Below, one piece after another: positions 50,883-60,880 of a stretch of DNA of 64,000 bases; position 1 is the stretch's first letter, and each line of letters opens with the position of its first letter. The stretch is from NCBI GenBank assembly GCA_964649195.1, contig CAZYPK010000005.1, forward strand, positions 1 to 64,000. Reading direction: 5' to 3'. This DNA comes from JTS-RE9 sp964649195. GTDB taxonomy: Bacteria > Planctomycetota > Phycisphaerae > Phycisphaerales > Phycisphaeraceae. The position numbers and the translations under genes were made by a program. The notes below the pieces were generated by a model, which saw only the letters and a program-made list of their open reading frames with translations, did no database searches and was not told the DNA's origin.

Positions 50883-53800
50883 TCAGTTGTTGTCCAGATT
50901 CGCCTCGCGTTCGAACTGCGCCAGCATCTCCGGCAGCGCGAGCCGGCCACGGGCGTACTTGGCCGCCTCGCTTTCGGGGAAGTCCCACCGGCAGCGGTTG
51001 TAGCGACGGAAGGCCAGCGGCACGTTGTTGGCCGTGCGATAGCTCTCGCCCGACCAGAACAGGCCCAGCGGGGTCAGCTCATCATCGGGAAAGTTCTTCA
51101 CGAACTCATCGAACGCATCCGCCGCCTTCCTGTATTGCTCGGCCTTGTAATAGCACTGCCCCACGCGGAACGCCATCTTCGCGGCATGTTGATGGCCTTC
51201 GAATCGTTCGAGGAATTTCTCGCCGACCGATGCCGCGATGATGAAGTCCTGCCTGTTCCAGAAGTATTCGTTGATGCGGATCATCACGCCGGCGATCAGC
51301 GGACTCTTGGGATAGGTCGCCGCCAGCGTGACATAAGCCTCCAGCGCCTCGTCGAAGCGATCGGCTTCCTCATAACTTTGCGCGAGCTTGTACTGGGCGT
51401 CGGGCGCCAGCGCGTGTTCGGGGTGTTGCTTGATGATCGTACTGTAAGCCGTGATCGCCTCGTCCCACTGCCGGAGTTCCTGGGCGAACTGACCGTAGAG
51501 ATATTGAATGCGGGGGATGTATTTGGGATCGGGATAATCCTCGACCACCTCGCGCAGCACGCGCCTGCCCGCTTCGAGGTCGGCCCTCATTTCCTCCTCG
51601 CGGCCAAGCTTGCGGTGGCTCTTGAACAACTCGAAATAACTTTCCGCAATGGTGAACCGCGTCTCGACGGCGAGCGTCTCATCGCCGAACACCTTGCTGA
51701 ACGCCTTCACGAGTCCATCCGTGCCGACGACGATGGGAATGTTGACCGTCAGTTCGAGCGTGCCCGATGAAGTGCTCGCCGCCTGATCGACATACTTGAC
51801 GGTGAGCGTGTCGCCGAAGAACGCATCGATTTCCGCCGTGGCCGGCAGCAGGTTGTTCGCCACCGGTTTTTCGTTGGCCTTGAGATGAAACGAGCCGGTG
51901 AAGACGCCCGAGTGCGCCAGCGTTTCCTCAAGCTCGACGACTTCGCTCTCGCCGCGATCGGTCAGGACGGCGACCTTCACCCTGTCGCGGTCATCGGACA
52001 CATCCAGGTCCGCATCGACGACACGGATGAAAAGCCTTTCACCCACATGCAACCGCTCGACCGGCCTGTTGTAGTCGCGGTCGGTGATCGCCAGCGTGCC
52101 GTTGGAAATGAGGCGACCTTGAGCCGTCAAACCCACGGGCTGACCGTCGGGGCGGCGATCATCAACATAAGTCGCAATGATGCGATCCTTGCCCGTCACA
52201 TTGAGCACCTTCGTCACACCCACCGGCGGCGCGGGCGGCGTCTTGCCTTCTTCAACCTCTTCAACCAACACCGGACCGCCGATGAGCCCGCGCGGCATGT
52301 CCAGCGTCAGCGGCACCAGGTCGGGGCTGCTCTTGCCGCCAAGCTGCAAAATGACCTGCCCGACAAACCGGCCTTCCTCCAGCGCCCAGCTTCTTCCGTC
52401 ATCGCCGACGAGCGCCGCGTTCTCCGCCGCGAACTGCGTCGAGATCACGCAGTTCACCTTCACCTTCGCGCCGTCGGTCGTGGTCATCTGAACCGTCACG
52501 CTGCTGCGCGAATCCTTGGCGCGATCGGGGTCGATCACTTCCACGGTCAGCGGCACTTCGAACGCCACGTTCGCCACCTGCCCGCCATCGGGCGCGCCGG
52601 TGGACGGCAGGTAAACCGCCGTGGGCTTCATCCCCGGCTCCCGGCCGGCCAGCGCGCGGGTCTCGATGATCCTCACCAGACCAGGCGTCGGCTGATTCAC
52701 ATGCACCACCGTCTCCCGGCGAACCGAGTGGCCCGGGAAGGTGTTCTGCGCATCGAGGTACCGAAGATAAACGCGATCGCCAGGCTTGACGACCAGCTTG
52801 TCCTTGTCCGGCGCGGCGGCGGTGTCCAGCTCCTTCGTGAAGATGCCCGAATGCTCCTGCGTTTCCGTGGCGACCAGCTCGATCGGCTCGCCATCGTTGA
52901 GCACGACCTGCACCTTCACGGTGTCGCGCCCGGCGGTCTGGTCCATGTCGTAATCGGTGACTTCGATGGTGATGCGCTCGCCGGGATCGATGCGGATCAG
53001 TTCCTTGCGGACGGTGGTGACCCCGCCGCCGCCGCCGCGATCAAAGTCGTAGGCGATGGGCGCGATCCTGGCGTTGAAGTAGGTGGCGTCGAGCGTTGCC
53101 GTGAGCACGCGGTTTCGCGCTCCATCGTCGCCGGCGCCGGTCGCGCTGAAGGTGAAATCATCCGTGTAGCTGGCGGTGACCTTGTCGCCGGCGGCGATCT
53201 CCAGCACATCGTTGGTGGCCAGCGCAAGCACATCGGACGCGGTGGGAATGTGCGGCTTCTCGGAGGAATCATCGCGGATTTCGATGTGGTTGATCGCCAC
53301 GGCTTCGCCGGTGTATTCGTGAATCATGAAGCGGACATGGCGCAGCTCATGCGGCTGGAACCGCGCCTGCCACGTGCCATCCGCTTCGATGGTGATCTTC
53401 GATTCCACCGCCGCCGCCCTGGGCCGGCCGGCGATCAGCTTCGCCTCCGCCGACTCAAGATCGAAATCGGTTTTGCGGAACGGGCTGAGCGTCACCTGCC
53501 GCGAGGCGAGGCTTTCGCGGGCGCGGGTCACGCCGATGGTGTTCACATTCGGCGCCGCGGTGGCGAAGGCGGTGACATCATGAACGCCGCGCGGCAGCCA
53601 GACATCCACCGTGCGTCCCGTCTTTCCATTGACATCCAACTCGATCGCGCCATTGACCGCCAGCGCGGTGGTCGAGCCGGTCAGTGCGAACCGCACCGCC
53701 CCATCCTTCACCTGCACCAGTTTGCCGTGCCAGAGCACCGCATAAGCCGCCTTGTCCTCCGCTTCACGGGTCCAGGCCAGCGTGTCAACCGCCTTCTCGA

Positions 53801-56800
53801 CATCGGGCGCCTTGGCCGTGAAGGCGACGACATCCTTCCACGTTCTGATCTCCTGCCGAAGCGCGTAAACGCGCATGGTCATCGCCCCGCTGTCGAACTT
53901 CACCGGCGTCGCCGCCTCCGCCGGCGGATTGCTCGCCAGGCGGAACCAGTAGCGACCGTCGTGGCTGCCTTGCAGCTCGCCGCGCACCGGGGCCTGCTTC
54001 GCCGCATCGGGCGTGCTGAGCATCACCTGCGACACACGCTTGAGGTCCTTCATGTCCACGCTGATCCACTTGGGCGTCTGGCCGTCAGGCTCGCTCTGCC
54101 AGCTTGTGCCCCTGTCCAGATCGATCGCCATCAGCGGATTGCGATCGATCGCGCTGTCACTGGCCAGCGCACCCGCAGGCAGTTCACCCGTCATGGCGAT
54201 GCCTTCGAAGATGCCCGTGTGCGGGCCGGTTTCCTTCAAACTCACCTGCACCTGGTCGCCGCTGGTGGCGACGAGTTTCACCAGCACTTCATCCTCCTGA
54301 TCGGAAAGATCGCGGTCGGCATCCTGCACGCGCAGGTAAACCGCGTTGCCGGGCTTGATCTGATTCCTGGGCCTGCGCTGCGAAACGCGATCATCCTGCT
54401 GCTGATCCTCCTTTTCCTCCCGCGCCAGCCTCTGGCTGAAGGTTTCCTTTTCCTCGTCGATGATCCTGCTCGAAGAAGCCTCGAACCTGCCGTCGGCGGC
54501 GATGCGTATCTCCGCGTCGGCCAGCGGAATGTTCTTGAACTCCGCCTTGAATTCATCGGGATAATCGCACTTGATCACATCGCGCCCGGTCAGTTGCAGC
54601 ACCTTGTCGCCCTTGGTCGCCGCGCCAAGCTGCGTGGGCAGGTCGGCACGGAAGAGGCCCTTGCCCGCGCCGCCGGAGGTGAGATAGATCGTCTCCCGAT
54701 CGCCGCCGGGATGGGTCGTCACCAGCACGGGGATGCGCGTGTGGCCGCGGCTGATGCCCAGGTCGCTGTCCTGCACGACGATGGACAGCGTCGAGCCGGG
54801 CGCGTGCCAGCGCTTGCTCGCCCGTCCGAGCCGGCCCACGGTGTTGAGCAGTTCAAGCTGTTCGATGTAACGCTGCTCATCGCCATACACCTCGGAGAGA
54901 TTGAACAGCGTCTGGTTGGCGAGGTTGATGTTGGGCACGCGCTCGAGCACGCTGCGGAAGATGTCGCGGGCGGTGTCACGATCACCGCGACGGTGAGCGA
55001 GCAGGCCGCGCAGGAACTCGGCGCGGACGACGACATCGCGCTCCCGGCTGTTGCCCAGCTTCTCGAAAATCTTCTCCGCCTCGTCATAGAGCTTCTGCGC
55101 CATGAACGTCTCGCCGATGCCGAACTCGGCCTCCAGCGCCTCGCCCGTTTTGCCGAAGCGGTTGATGATCGAGGTGAACTCGGCGCGGGCCACCTCATAC
55201 CGCTTGGCGCCGAAGTAGTTTTTGCCCAGCAGCAGTTGAACCCTGGCCTTGACGCCGTCCTCGACGTTGGGGGAGTCGGAGAACTTGACGAACCACGAGC
55301 GAAGGATGTCTTCCGCGCGATCGTGGTTTTCATCGCCGCCCGCCGCGATGTGGCTTTCACAGACGAAGAGAATCAGATCGACGGGAAGCTCGAAGCGGTG
55401 AACATCGAAAAGTTTTCGGTTGGCATCGTAGGCGTCGAAGGCGAGCTTCTCATCGCCCAGGCGCAGGTACATCGCGGCCTGAAGCAGCGGGGCGATGGGG
55501 CTTTTCTCATCGATGGCCAGGCCGACGGAACCGAGTCGGGCGAAGCTCTGGCCGATCATGTCGCGGCCTGTTTTCTGGCGTGCCGCATCGACGCCGGAGA
55601 TGTTGGCGAGCATGCCGGTGAGCAGCGTGGCGGCGGCGGGATAATCCTTGCGGGCCATCGCGGCCTGGGCGTAACCCATGCCGATGTCCCAGTCGTGGGA
55701 ACTGTTGTGCAGTTGCGTGGTCGTGTTGGCATAGGCAAGCAGGCGCGCGGTTTCATTGCCGCCGCCTGCCTGCTCCATTTCCAGAAGCGCCAGCGTCGCC
55801 GCCGCCGAGACGCGGCCGAAGTCCAGATCGCGCACCGCGGTGAAGACGGTTTTGCGAAGCGGATCGGTGGCGTTTTTGTTGTTCCTGTCGCGCATCTCCG
55901 CAAGCCAGGTCCACGCGGGATATTCCTCGATGCCCCAGCTTTGGAACGGCCGCTCGGCCTGCCGCCTCTTCGTGTCCTTGAGGATCGCGGTGAACCTGGC
56001 GACATCGCCGGCCTTGAGCGCGTGGCTTGCGATCCATGTCGCGTAGATGCCGTGGTGGCTCGTCGCGTTTTTGTAAACCTCTTCGAGGAACGCCAGGCGG
56101 GCCTTCTCATCCGTCATGCGTTCGACGATCGCCCCCACGGCATGGCGCGACTGCCAGTCCCAGGGCGCCAGCGCGTGACGCTCGCGCCAGTAGGCCATCG
56201 CCTCATCCTTGAGGCCATGCTTGTCGAGCATCGAGCCGATGTGGTGCATGTTGCCGACATGCAGGCCATGTTTCTTCTGCTGGGCGAGTATCCATGCGAG
56301 CGATTGCCGGAGCAGATCGACATCCTTGCCCTTGTCGGCGGCGGTGGTCAGACGGGCGTAGCTGTCACCATCGTTGGCCGGCGCTTGGAGCTTCATCAGA
56401 TGCAGCGCCGCCTCGCGGGCCTGCTCCGCGTTGCCGTAGTCGGTGGCCGTCTGGAGCCACCAGGCGGCCGCCTCGTAATCCGCGGGCAGGCGGACGGCAA
56501 GCCTGGCGTAATAGCCGATGGAATCGGGACGGTTTTTCTGCGCCGCGTAATGCTGATGAAAATACCCCTGGGCGCGCAGCAGCCAGCGGGCCTGATCATC
56601 GCTGAGCTTCCCGTAGTTTGCATCGGAGAGCAGACGATCGCGGGCCGCCAGGTTCTGCGGCGAGCGGTCGCCGGTGGCCTGCTCCCAATCCTTGAACCAC
56701 GGGTCGGCGGCGAGCTTCTTGTACGCCGCATCGACGATGGCGGCATTGTCGCGGCGATCCTTGTTGCGTTTGTTCTCGTTCTCCCAGCGACCGAGGTAAT

Positions 56801-58205
56801 TGCGGAAGGCGGTGAGGTGAGCGTGTCGGTGTGCGGCATCGGCGATGAGCTTCACATCACCGGCGAACTCTTCCGCACTCGCCGGATGGGTCAGCAGATA
56901 ATGAACCGCCTGCCAGGAGCGGTCATCATTGGTCGGCGACTGCGCGATCTGATCGCGGCAAACCGCCCGGCACCTGCCCGCATCCTTCATGCGATCCCGA
57001 TAAACGGAAAACGCCAGCGCATGGCGGTATGCCGCCGCCCCCTTCGGGTTCTTCGCCAGCGCATCGAGCAGCGTCTTCTCCGCCTTGGCGATGTCCTCGG
57101 GCTTGTCGCCCTGCACCGCGTTGTTCACGTAATGACCGGCAGGGTCGTGCGACCACGGATCGCCGACCATCGACCGCGAGAACAGATTGGCCGCATGAGG
57201 CTTGTCACCGTCGCGGGCATAGGCGTGAGCCAGCAGCGACAACTGCGCCCAGCGATCATCGCGGCCGGGATGTTTCGCCACGTAATCGTTGACCACCTGC
57301 TCCAGTTCGGGAGCCTTGACCGCGGCGTGATACATCTCATTGATCAGCCGGCGATGAAGGTCGTCATTGTCCCTGGCGGCGCGGGCCTTTTTGAGGCTTT
57401 CGATCGCGTTGGTGCGCTGACCGGCGTTCGCGTAATTCTCCGCCATGTAGCGATGAAAATCAGCGGCGCGGGCGCCGCTTCCGGGGGTTCCGGGGGCGCT
57501 TCCGGGAGCATCCATCGGCACGTTCTTCCTGAGCATGAGCAGGCCGATGGCGTTGCTGCCGGCCCAGTCACCGGTGCGGCGGGCCGCGTGAAACGCCTCC
57601 CAGCCCGCGTGCATCGTGTAGGGACCGGCGGGCAGCTTCTCAACCATGTCCCTGCCCAGCCTCGCCGCGGCCGCGAAGCCTTCGTTGTTGTTCATCTGCA
57701 TGTACTGGCCGATCGCCCGTTCCGCGGCGATGCGCTCGCCGGCGGGGTTGCGGTTCCAGATCGCCTCGTAAGCCAGGGCGATCTGTCGGCGGTCGTTCTG
57801 CTGCTCCAGCGTTCGCGCCAGAATCTTCTCCACGTCACCGCACGCCTTGTCCTGGGGATAACGCGAAAGGAACTGGCGGCTGGTGGCGATGATCTCCTTG
57901 TTGCGCGACAGGATGACCAGGCCGTCGAGCAGCTTGAGCATCACCTCACGATGTCTGGGATGCCCCGGCTGAGCGGCGACGAACTTCTGCCCCGCGCGGA
58001 CCAGGCCGAACACCCGGCCTTCCTTGTGGTACAGGTCCGTCAGCTCGATCATCAGCTCCGCGGCGCGCGGCGCGGTGTCGAGCATCTTGCCCAGCTCGGC
58101 CTCGAGCTGCACCGCCTTGCGGCTCACGGCATCAAGCTCCTCCTGCGCAAAGGAAGAAGAAGCGAAAACAAGAAGAAGAATGAAGGCGAGGGTTCGTTGG
58201 GTCAT
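50883..58205 (-). CDS. 2440-residue secreted protein: TPR, beta-repeat, discoidin-like and TPR regions
   Basis: Signal peptide TLAFILLLVFASSSFA. Residues 20-1130 are TPR-like. From about 1135 to 2150 come five copies of a beta-domain with D.D.D-loop and ET..H(T/S)G(I/V)F motifs (about 1135, 1287, 1740, 1883, 2052), each tied to a Y.D segment (DTLTVKYVD, DRVYLRYLD, DRIIATYVD). A discoidin-type segment lies near 1345-1380 (SAIDRNPLMAIDLDRGTSWQ, WISVDMKDLKRVSQVML). Residues 2170-2440 are TPR again (FAQELRQWDEAITAYSTIIK). A short APGSAPGTPGSG insert near 240 is coded by a G-run repeat. Probably a long periplasmic or outer-surface fibre. Next gene starts 76 bp after its stop. Confidence 0.8.
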   Translation of the reverse strand: MTQRTLAFILLLVFASSSFAQEELDAVSRKAVQLEAELGKMLDTAPRAAELMIELTDLYHKEGRVFGLVRAGQKFVAAQPGHPRHREVMLKLLDGLVILSRNKEIIATSRQFLSRYPQDKACGDVEKILARTLEQQNDRRQIALAYEAIWNRNPAGERIAAERAIGQYMQMNNNEGFAAAARLGRDMVEKLPAGPYTMHAGWEAFHAARRTGDWAGSNAIGLLMLRKNVPMDAPGSAPGTPGSGARAADFHRYMAENYANAGQRTNAIESLKKARAARDNDDLHRRLINEMYHAAVKAPELEQVVNDYVAKHPGRDDRWAQLSLLAHAYARDGDKPHAANLFSRSMVGDPWSHDPAGHYVNNAVQGDKPEDIAKAEKTLLDALAKNPKGAAAYRHALAFSVYRDRMKDAGRCRAVCRDQIAQSPTNDDRSWQAVHYLLTHPASAEEFAGDVKLIADAAHRHAHLTAFRNYLGRWENENKRNKDRRDNAAIVDAAYKKLAADPWFKDWEQATGDRSPQNLAARDRLLSDANYGKLSDDQARWLLRAQGYFHQHYAAQKNRPDSIGYYARLAVRLPADYEAAAWWLQTATDYGNAEQAREAALHLMKLQAPANDGDSYARLTTAADKGKDVDLLRQSLAWILAQQKKHGLHVGNMHHIGSMLDKHGLKDEAMAYWRERHALAPWDWQSRHAVGAIVERMTDEKARLAFLEEVYKNATSHHGIYATWIASHALKAGDVARFTAILKDTKRRQAERPFQSWGIEEYPAWTWLAEMRDRNNKNATDPLRKTVFTAVRDLDFGRVSAAATLALLEMEQAGGGNETARLLAYANTTTQLHNSSHDWDIGMGYAQAAMARKDYPAAATLLTGMLANISGVDAARQKTGRDMIGQSFARLGSVGLAIDEKSPIAPLLQAAMYLRLGDEKLAFDAYDANRKLFDVHRFELPVDLILFVCESHIAAGGDENHDRAEDILRSWFVKFSDSPNVEDGVKARVQLLLGKNYFGAKRYEVARAEFTSIINRFGKTGEALEAEFGIGETFMAQKLYDEAEKIFEKLGNSRERDVVVRAEFLRGLLAHRRGDRDTARDIFRSVLERVPNINLANQTLFNLSEVYGDEQRYIEQLELLNTVGRLGRASKRWHAPGSTLSIVVQDSDLGISRGHTRIPVLVTTHPGGDRETIYLTSGGAGKGLFRADLPTQLGAATKGDKVLQLTGRDVIKCDYPDEFKAEFKNIPLADAEIRIAADGRFEASSSRIIDEEKETFSQRLAREEKEDQQQDDRVSQRRPRNQIKPGNAVYLRVQDADRDLSDQEDEVLVKLVATSGDQVQVSLKETGPHTGIFEGIAMTGELPAGALASDSAIDRNPLMAIDLDRGTSWQSEPDGQTPKWISVDMKDLKRVSQVMLSTPDAAKQAPVRGELQGSHDGRYWFRLASNPPAEAATPVKFDSGAMTMRVYALRQEIRTWKDVVAFTAKAPDVEKAVDTLAWTREAEDKAAYAVLWHGKLVQVKDGAVRFALTGSTTALAVNGAIELDVNGKTGRTVDVWLPRGVHDVTAFATAAPNVNTIGVTRARESLASRQVTLSPFRKTDFDLESAEAKLIAGRPRAAAVESKITIEADGTWQARFQPHELRHVRFMIHEYTGEAVAINHIEIRDDSSEKPHIPTASDVLALATNDVLEIAAGDKVTASYTDDFTFSATGAGDDGARNRVLTATLDATYFNARIAPIAYDFDRGGGGGVTTVRKELIRIDPGERITIEVTDYDMDQTAGRDTVKVQVVLNDGEPIELVATETQEHSGIFTKELDTAAAPDKDKLVVKPGDRVYLRYLDAQNTFPGHSVRRETVVHVNQPTPGLVRIIETRALAGREPGMKPTAVYLPSTGAPDGGQVANVAFEVPLTVEVIDPDRAKDSRSSVTVQMTTTDGAKVKVNCVISTQFAAENAALVGDDGRSWALEEGRFVGQVILQLGGKSSPDLVPLTLDMPRGLIGGPVLVEEVEEGKTPPAPPVGVTKVLNVTGKDRIIATYVDDRRPDGQPVGLTAQGRLISNGTLAITDRDYNRPVERLHVGERLFIRVVDADLDVSDDRDRVKVAVLTDRGESEVVELEETLAHSGVFTGSFHLKANEKPVANNLLPATAEIDAFFGDTLTVKYVDQAASTSSGTLELTVNIPIVVGTDGLVKAFSKVFGDETLAVETRFTIAESYFELFKSHRKLGREEEMRADLEAGRRVLREVVEDYPDPKYIPRIQYLYGQFAQELRQWDEAITAYSTIIKQHPEHALAPDAQYKLAQSYEEADRFDEALEAYVTLAATYPKSPLIAGVMIRINEYFWNRQDFIIAASVGEKFLERFEGHQHAAKMAFRVGQCYYKAEQYRKAADAFDEFVKNFPDDELTPLGLFWSGESYRTANNVPLAFRRYNRCRWDFPESEAAKYARGRLALPEMLAQFEREANLDNN

Positions 58206-58249
58206 GGCGTTGCCCGTTCGTATGGTTGCCTGTTCAAGCCCGATTCCGC

Positions 58250-58430
58250 CCAGGCCCGATGGCGAGTCTGTTCCGGGGGAGCCGTCGGGGTTTTGATTCC
58301 ATCATTAAGTCGTTGCCGCAAAAAACGCGAAAAAGTTTAAGGCGTCAGATTGTGCGGTTTCACACTGCGAAAATCATGTTTTCGCATACCCCGACGGCTC
58401 GCCCCCGGGGGACTCGCCATCGGGCTTGGG
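58250..58430. repeat. Inverted pair of CCCCGACGGCTC motifs
   Basis: CAGGCCCGATGGCGAGTC / GGAGCCGTCGGGGT (58251-58291) and TACCCCGACGGCTCGCC / ACTCGCCATCGGGCTTGG (58387-58429) are inverted copies of one motif, 95 bp apart. A third copy lies at 42581-42614. Fills the gap between the two TPR/beta-repeat genes. Confidence 0.75.
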
Positions 58431-58440
58431 CGGTTCATTT

Positions 58441-60837
58441 CTAAAACCCGCTTTTGGCCAGCGCATCGACGATGCGTTTCGTCTCCGGCGCCAGGGCGCT
58501 TTCCGGAAAATCGCCCAGCAACTGGTCGAACTTGCTTCGGGCTTCCTTGCGGCGATCCATGCGGTACAGACACCGGCCATAGTTGAAGAGGATCACATCG
58601 AGATACTTCGCATCGGGATGCTCGCTGAGCACCGTTTCGAAGATGTCGATCGCCCGCGCGTAGTCCTGCTTCTGGTAGTAGAAGTTGGCCATCTTGGCCA
58701 CGGCTTCGCCGACGCGGCCCGAATCAGGGAAGGCCTCGAAGACCTTCTTGTATTCCTGGAAGGCGCGGTCATACATCGCCGGCTGCTGGGCCTCCGGCGC
58801 CGCCTTGGCCATTTCCTCGTAGCACTCGGCGATGCCGAACTGCGCTTCGCCGCGAAGTTGGCTGGTCTTCATTTCGACGAGCCGGCCGTAGATGCCGATC
58901 GCCCGGCTCACCTGGCCCTGCCTGCGGCTGACGGCGGCCAGTTGAAGCAAGGCATCATCGACGAAAGCCGAGTCTGGAAACTCACGCGCCAGCCGCTGGC
59001 ACATCGCGGCAGCCAGTTCCAGCTTGTCCATCTCGTAGTAAATCCGCCAGAGCTGAACGTAGGTTTCCTCGAGCAGCCGGCCACCCAGTTTGCGGGCTTC
59101 TTCGCTGATCTCTTCGCAGACGAGCAGCGCTTCGTTGTACTTCTCGTTGGACTTGACCTTCAGGCCGAACTCTTTGTAGCGGTTGCCGATGTTGCACAGG
59201 GCGCCGGCGGTCTTGAGCTGGGTTCGCAGCCGCAGTTCCTTGTCGGCGATTTCGGTGCGCGTGACGCGCACGCCGCCGAGGTTGCCTTCGACGGTCCGGG
59301 CGCGGGCGATGACCGTGACCGGCTCGGCGGTGGTGTTTTCAGGATCGACATAAATCAGGCGAATCTGATCGTTGGGCAGCGCCTGGAGTTTGTTGTCATC
59401 AAGCACCGGCGACTCGGCATTTTCAAGAAGCACGGTGGTGCGGAAGATGCCGGTGTGAATGGAGGTGTCCGCGGCTTCCTGCTTTTCGATTTCGGAGGCG
59501 AGGTCGCCGGCTTCGTTGGGCTTGGCGGGAAGGTCGGGGGAGGCGGGCGTGTTCGCGTTTGAGGCCGGGGACACAGGGTTCACCGGCGGGGCGACTGAAG
59601 TCGCCACGCCTTGCGGAGTGCGCCCGATGCGGGCTTCGGTCAGGGTGATCTTCACGCGGTCGATCAGGCGGTATCGCTCGATCTGCGGTTCATCCGCGTC
59701 ATCGACGGCCTTCTTCTCCCCGGCGGTCGCCTGCGCGATCTTCGCTTCCGCAATCTCCTTCTCCATCTCCTCCGCCGTCTTCTCACGATGCACCTCGACG
59801 AAGGCTTCGAGTTTGTCGGCGGCATCGGACAGGTCCATGTCCGCATCGATCACCTGAAGGTTCACCTCCTTGCCCAGCACCGCGCCGCGGATCGTGTCGG
59901 CATAGGCTCCGTCCATGATCGCCGCCTGGGCGTTGCCCACCACGGTGATGTCGCGCAGCACCGGACGGTTGAACTGGCGGTCGGCGGTGTGCCGATCGAT
60001 GTAGGTCACCTTCACCATGTCATCGCCGCGCACCTCGAGCCTGCCGTTGCCGGATTTGGGTTTGCCAAGCTGCGTCTGAATGGAACCCATGACCACGCGC
60101 ACATTGCGGCCCACCGGATGGCATTCGATCACCTCCTCATCGCCCTGCGTCGTGCGGACCTTCACCTTGATCGTTTCATCGGGGCCAAGCGCCGCCAGGT
60201 CCGCATCCTCGATCTTCACAAACAGCCGCTTGCCCGCCTCGACCTTTTCGAAGCTGGAATCATCCTCTGACAGCGCGGTGCCCACGCGCTCCAGCGCGGC
60301 AATCGCCCGGCTGTAATGCCCCTGCTGAAAGTGGGCCAGGCCGATGTAGTGGTAGGCCTGGTTGACCTGCGGACTGACGGGGAACTTCTCGATCACCTCG
60401 CGCATCACGGAAAAGGTCTTGCCGAAGTTGCGGGCCTGGTAGAAGCAGACGCCCATCTTCAGCGTGGCCTGGGCCCGCTGATCCTCCTCGCGGTTTTCCT
60501 CGCCGGAAACGATCTCGAAATGCTTGCGGGCCTGGTCGTAGGCCCGTTCGCGGCCCAGAAAATGATCGCCGAGCTTCATGTGGGCGGTGAAGCGATGCCG
60601 GCTGCGCGGATAGCGCTCGATGACCGATTGCCAGATATCGACGGCCTTGTTGAACTCGTCGGATTCGTAGCGGGAGTCGCCCGCCTCGATGAGCTTCCTG
60701 GCGGCCTGGTCCTCGACGATCGAGCCGCGCGGCGCGGCGGATGCGGGCTCGCTTTTCGCCTTGCCGGGCTGGGCAATGGCGACGACGGTACAGAAGAGAG
60801 AGAGAAGCAGCGACGCGGGGACGATTCGATGCCACAT
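58441..60837 (-). CDS. Secreted TPR/beta-repeat protein, paralogue of the giant protein
   Basis: 798 residues, first gene of the set. Signal peptide ends near VVAIAQ. TPR region about 45-210 (NKAVDIWQSVIERYPRSRH, QARKHFEIVSGEE), beta-repeat region about 200-520 with RLFVKIEDADLAALGPDETI, VNLQVIDADMDLSDAADKLE, SIHTGIFRTTVLL and IRLIYVDPENT, and C-terminal TPR (QVSRAIGIYGRLVEMKTSQL, YARAIDIFETVLSEHPDAKY). Same order and motifs as the 2440-residue protein, so it is a shorter paralogue. 235 bp lie between them. Confidence 0.8.
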   Translation of the reverse strand: MWHRIVPASLLLSLFCTVVAIAQPGKAKSEPASAAPRGSIVEDQAARKLIEAGDSRYESDEFNKAVDIWQSVIERYPRSRHRFTAHMKLGDHFLGRERAYDQARKHFEIVSGEENREEDQRAQATLKMGVCFYQARNFGKTFSVMREVIEKFPVSPQVNQAYHYIGLAHFQQGHYSRAIAALERVGTALSEDDSSFEKVEAGKRLFVKIEDADLAALGPDETIKVKVRTTQGDEEVIECHPVGRNVRVVMGSIQTQLGKPKSGNGRLEVRGDDMVKVTYIDRHTADRQFNRPVLRDITVVGNAQAAIMDGAYADTIRGAVLGKEVNLQVIDADMDLSDAADKLEAFVEVHREKTAEEMEKEIAEAKIAQATAGEKKAVDDADEPQIERYRLIDRVKITLTEARIGRTPQGVATSVAPPVNPVSPASNANTPASPDLPAKPNEAGDLASEIEKQEAADTSIHTGIFRTTVLLENAESPVLDDNKLQALPNDQIRLIYVDPENTTAEPVTVIARARTVEGNLGGVRVTRTEIADKELRLRTQLKTAGALCNIGNRYKEFGLKVKSNEKYNEALLVCEEISEEARKLGGRLLEETYVQLWRIYYEMDKLELAAAMCQRLAREFPDSAFVDDALLQLAAVSRRQGQVSRAIGIYGRLVEMKTSQLRGEAQFGIAECYEEMAKAAPEAQQPAMYDRAFQEYKKVFEAFPDSGRVGEAVAKMANFYYQKQDYARAIDIFETVLSEHPDAKYLDVILFNYGRCLYRMDRRKEARSKFDQLLGDFPESALAPETKRIVDALAKSGF

Positions 60838-60880
60838 GGTGGAATCTCATGGAGTGGTTGGAAGCATTGATCAACGACAA

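Noticed and set aside
51885..58340. Plus-strand ORF of 2151 codons opposite the giant gene
   Set aside because: It is the antisense frame of the GC-rich giant gene, with Arg/Gly/Leu/His-rich composition and no motif. The minus frame has signal peptide, TPR and domain repeats.
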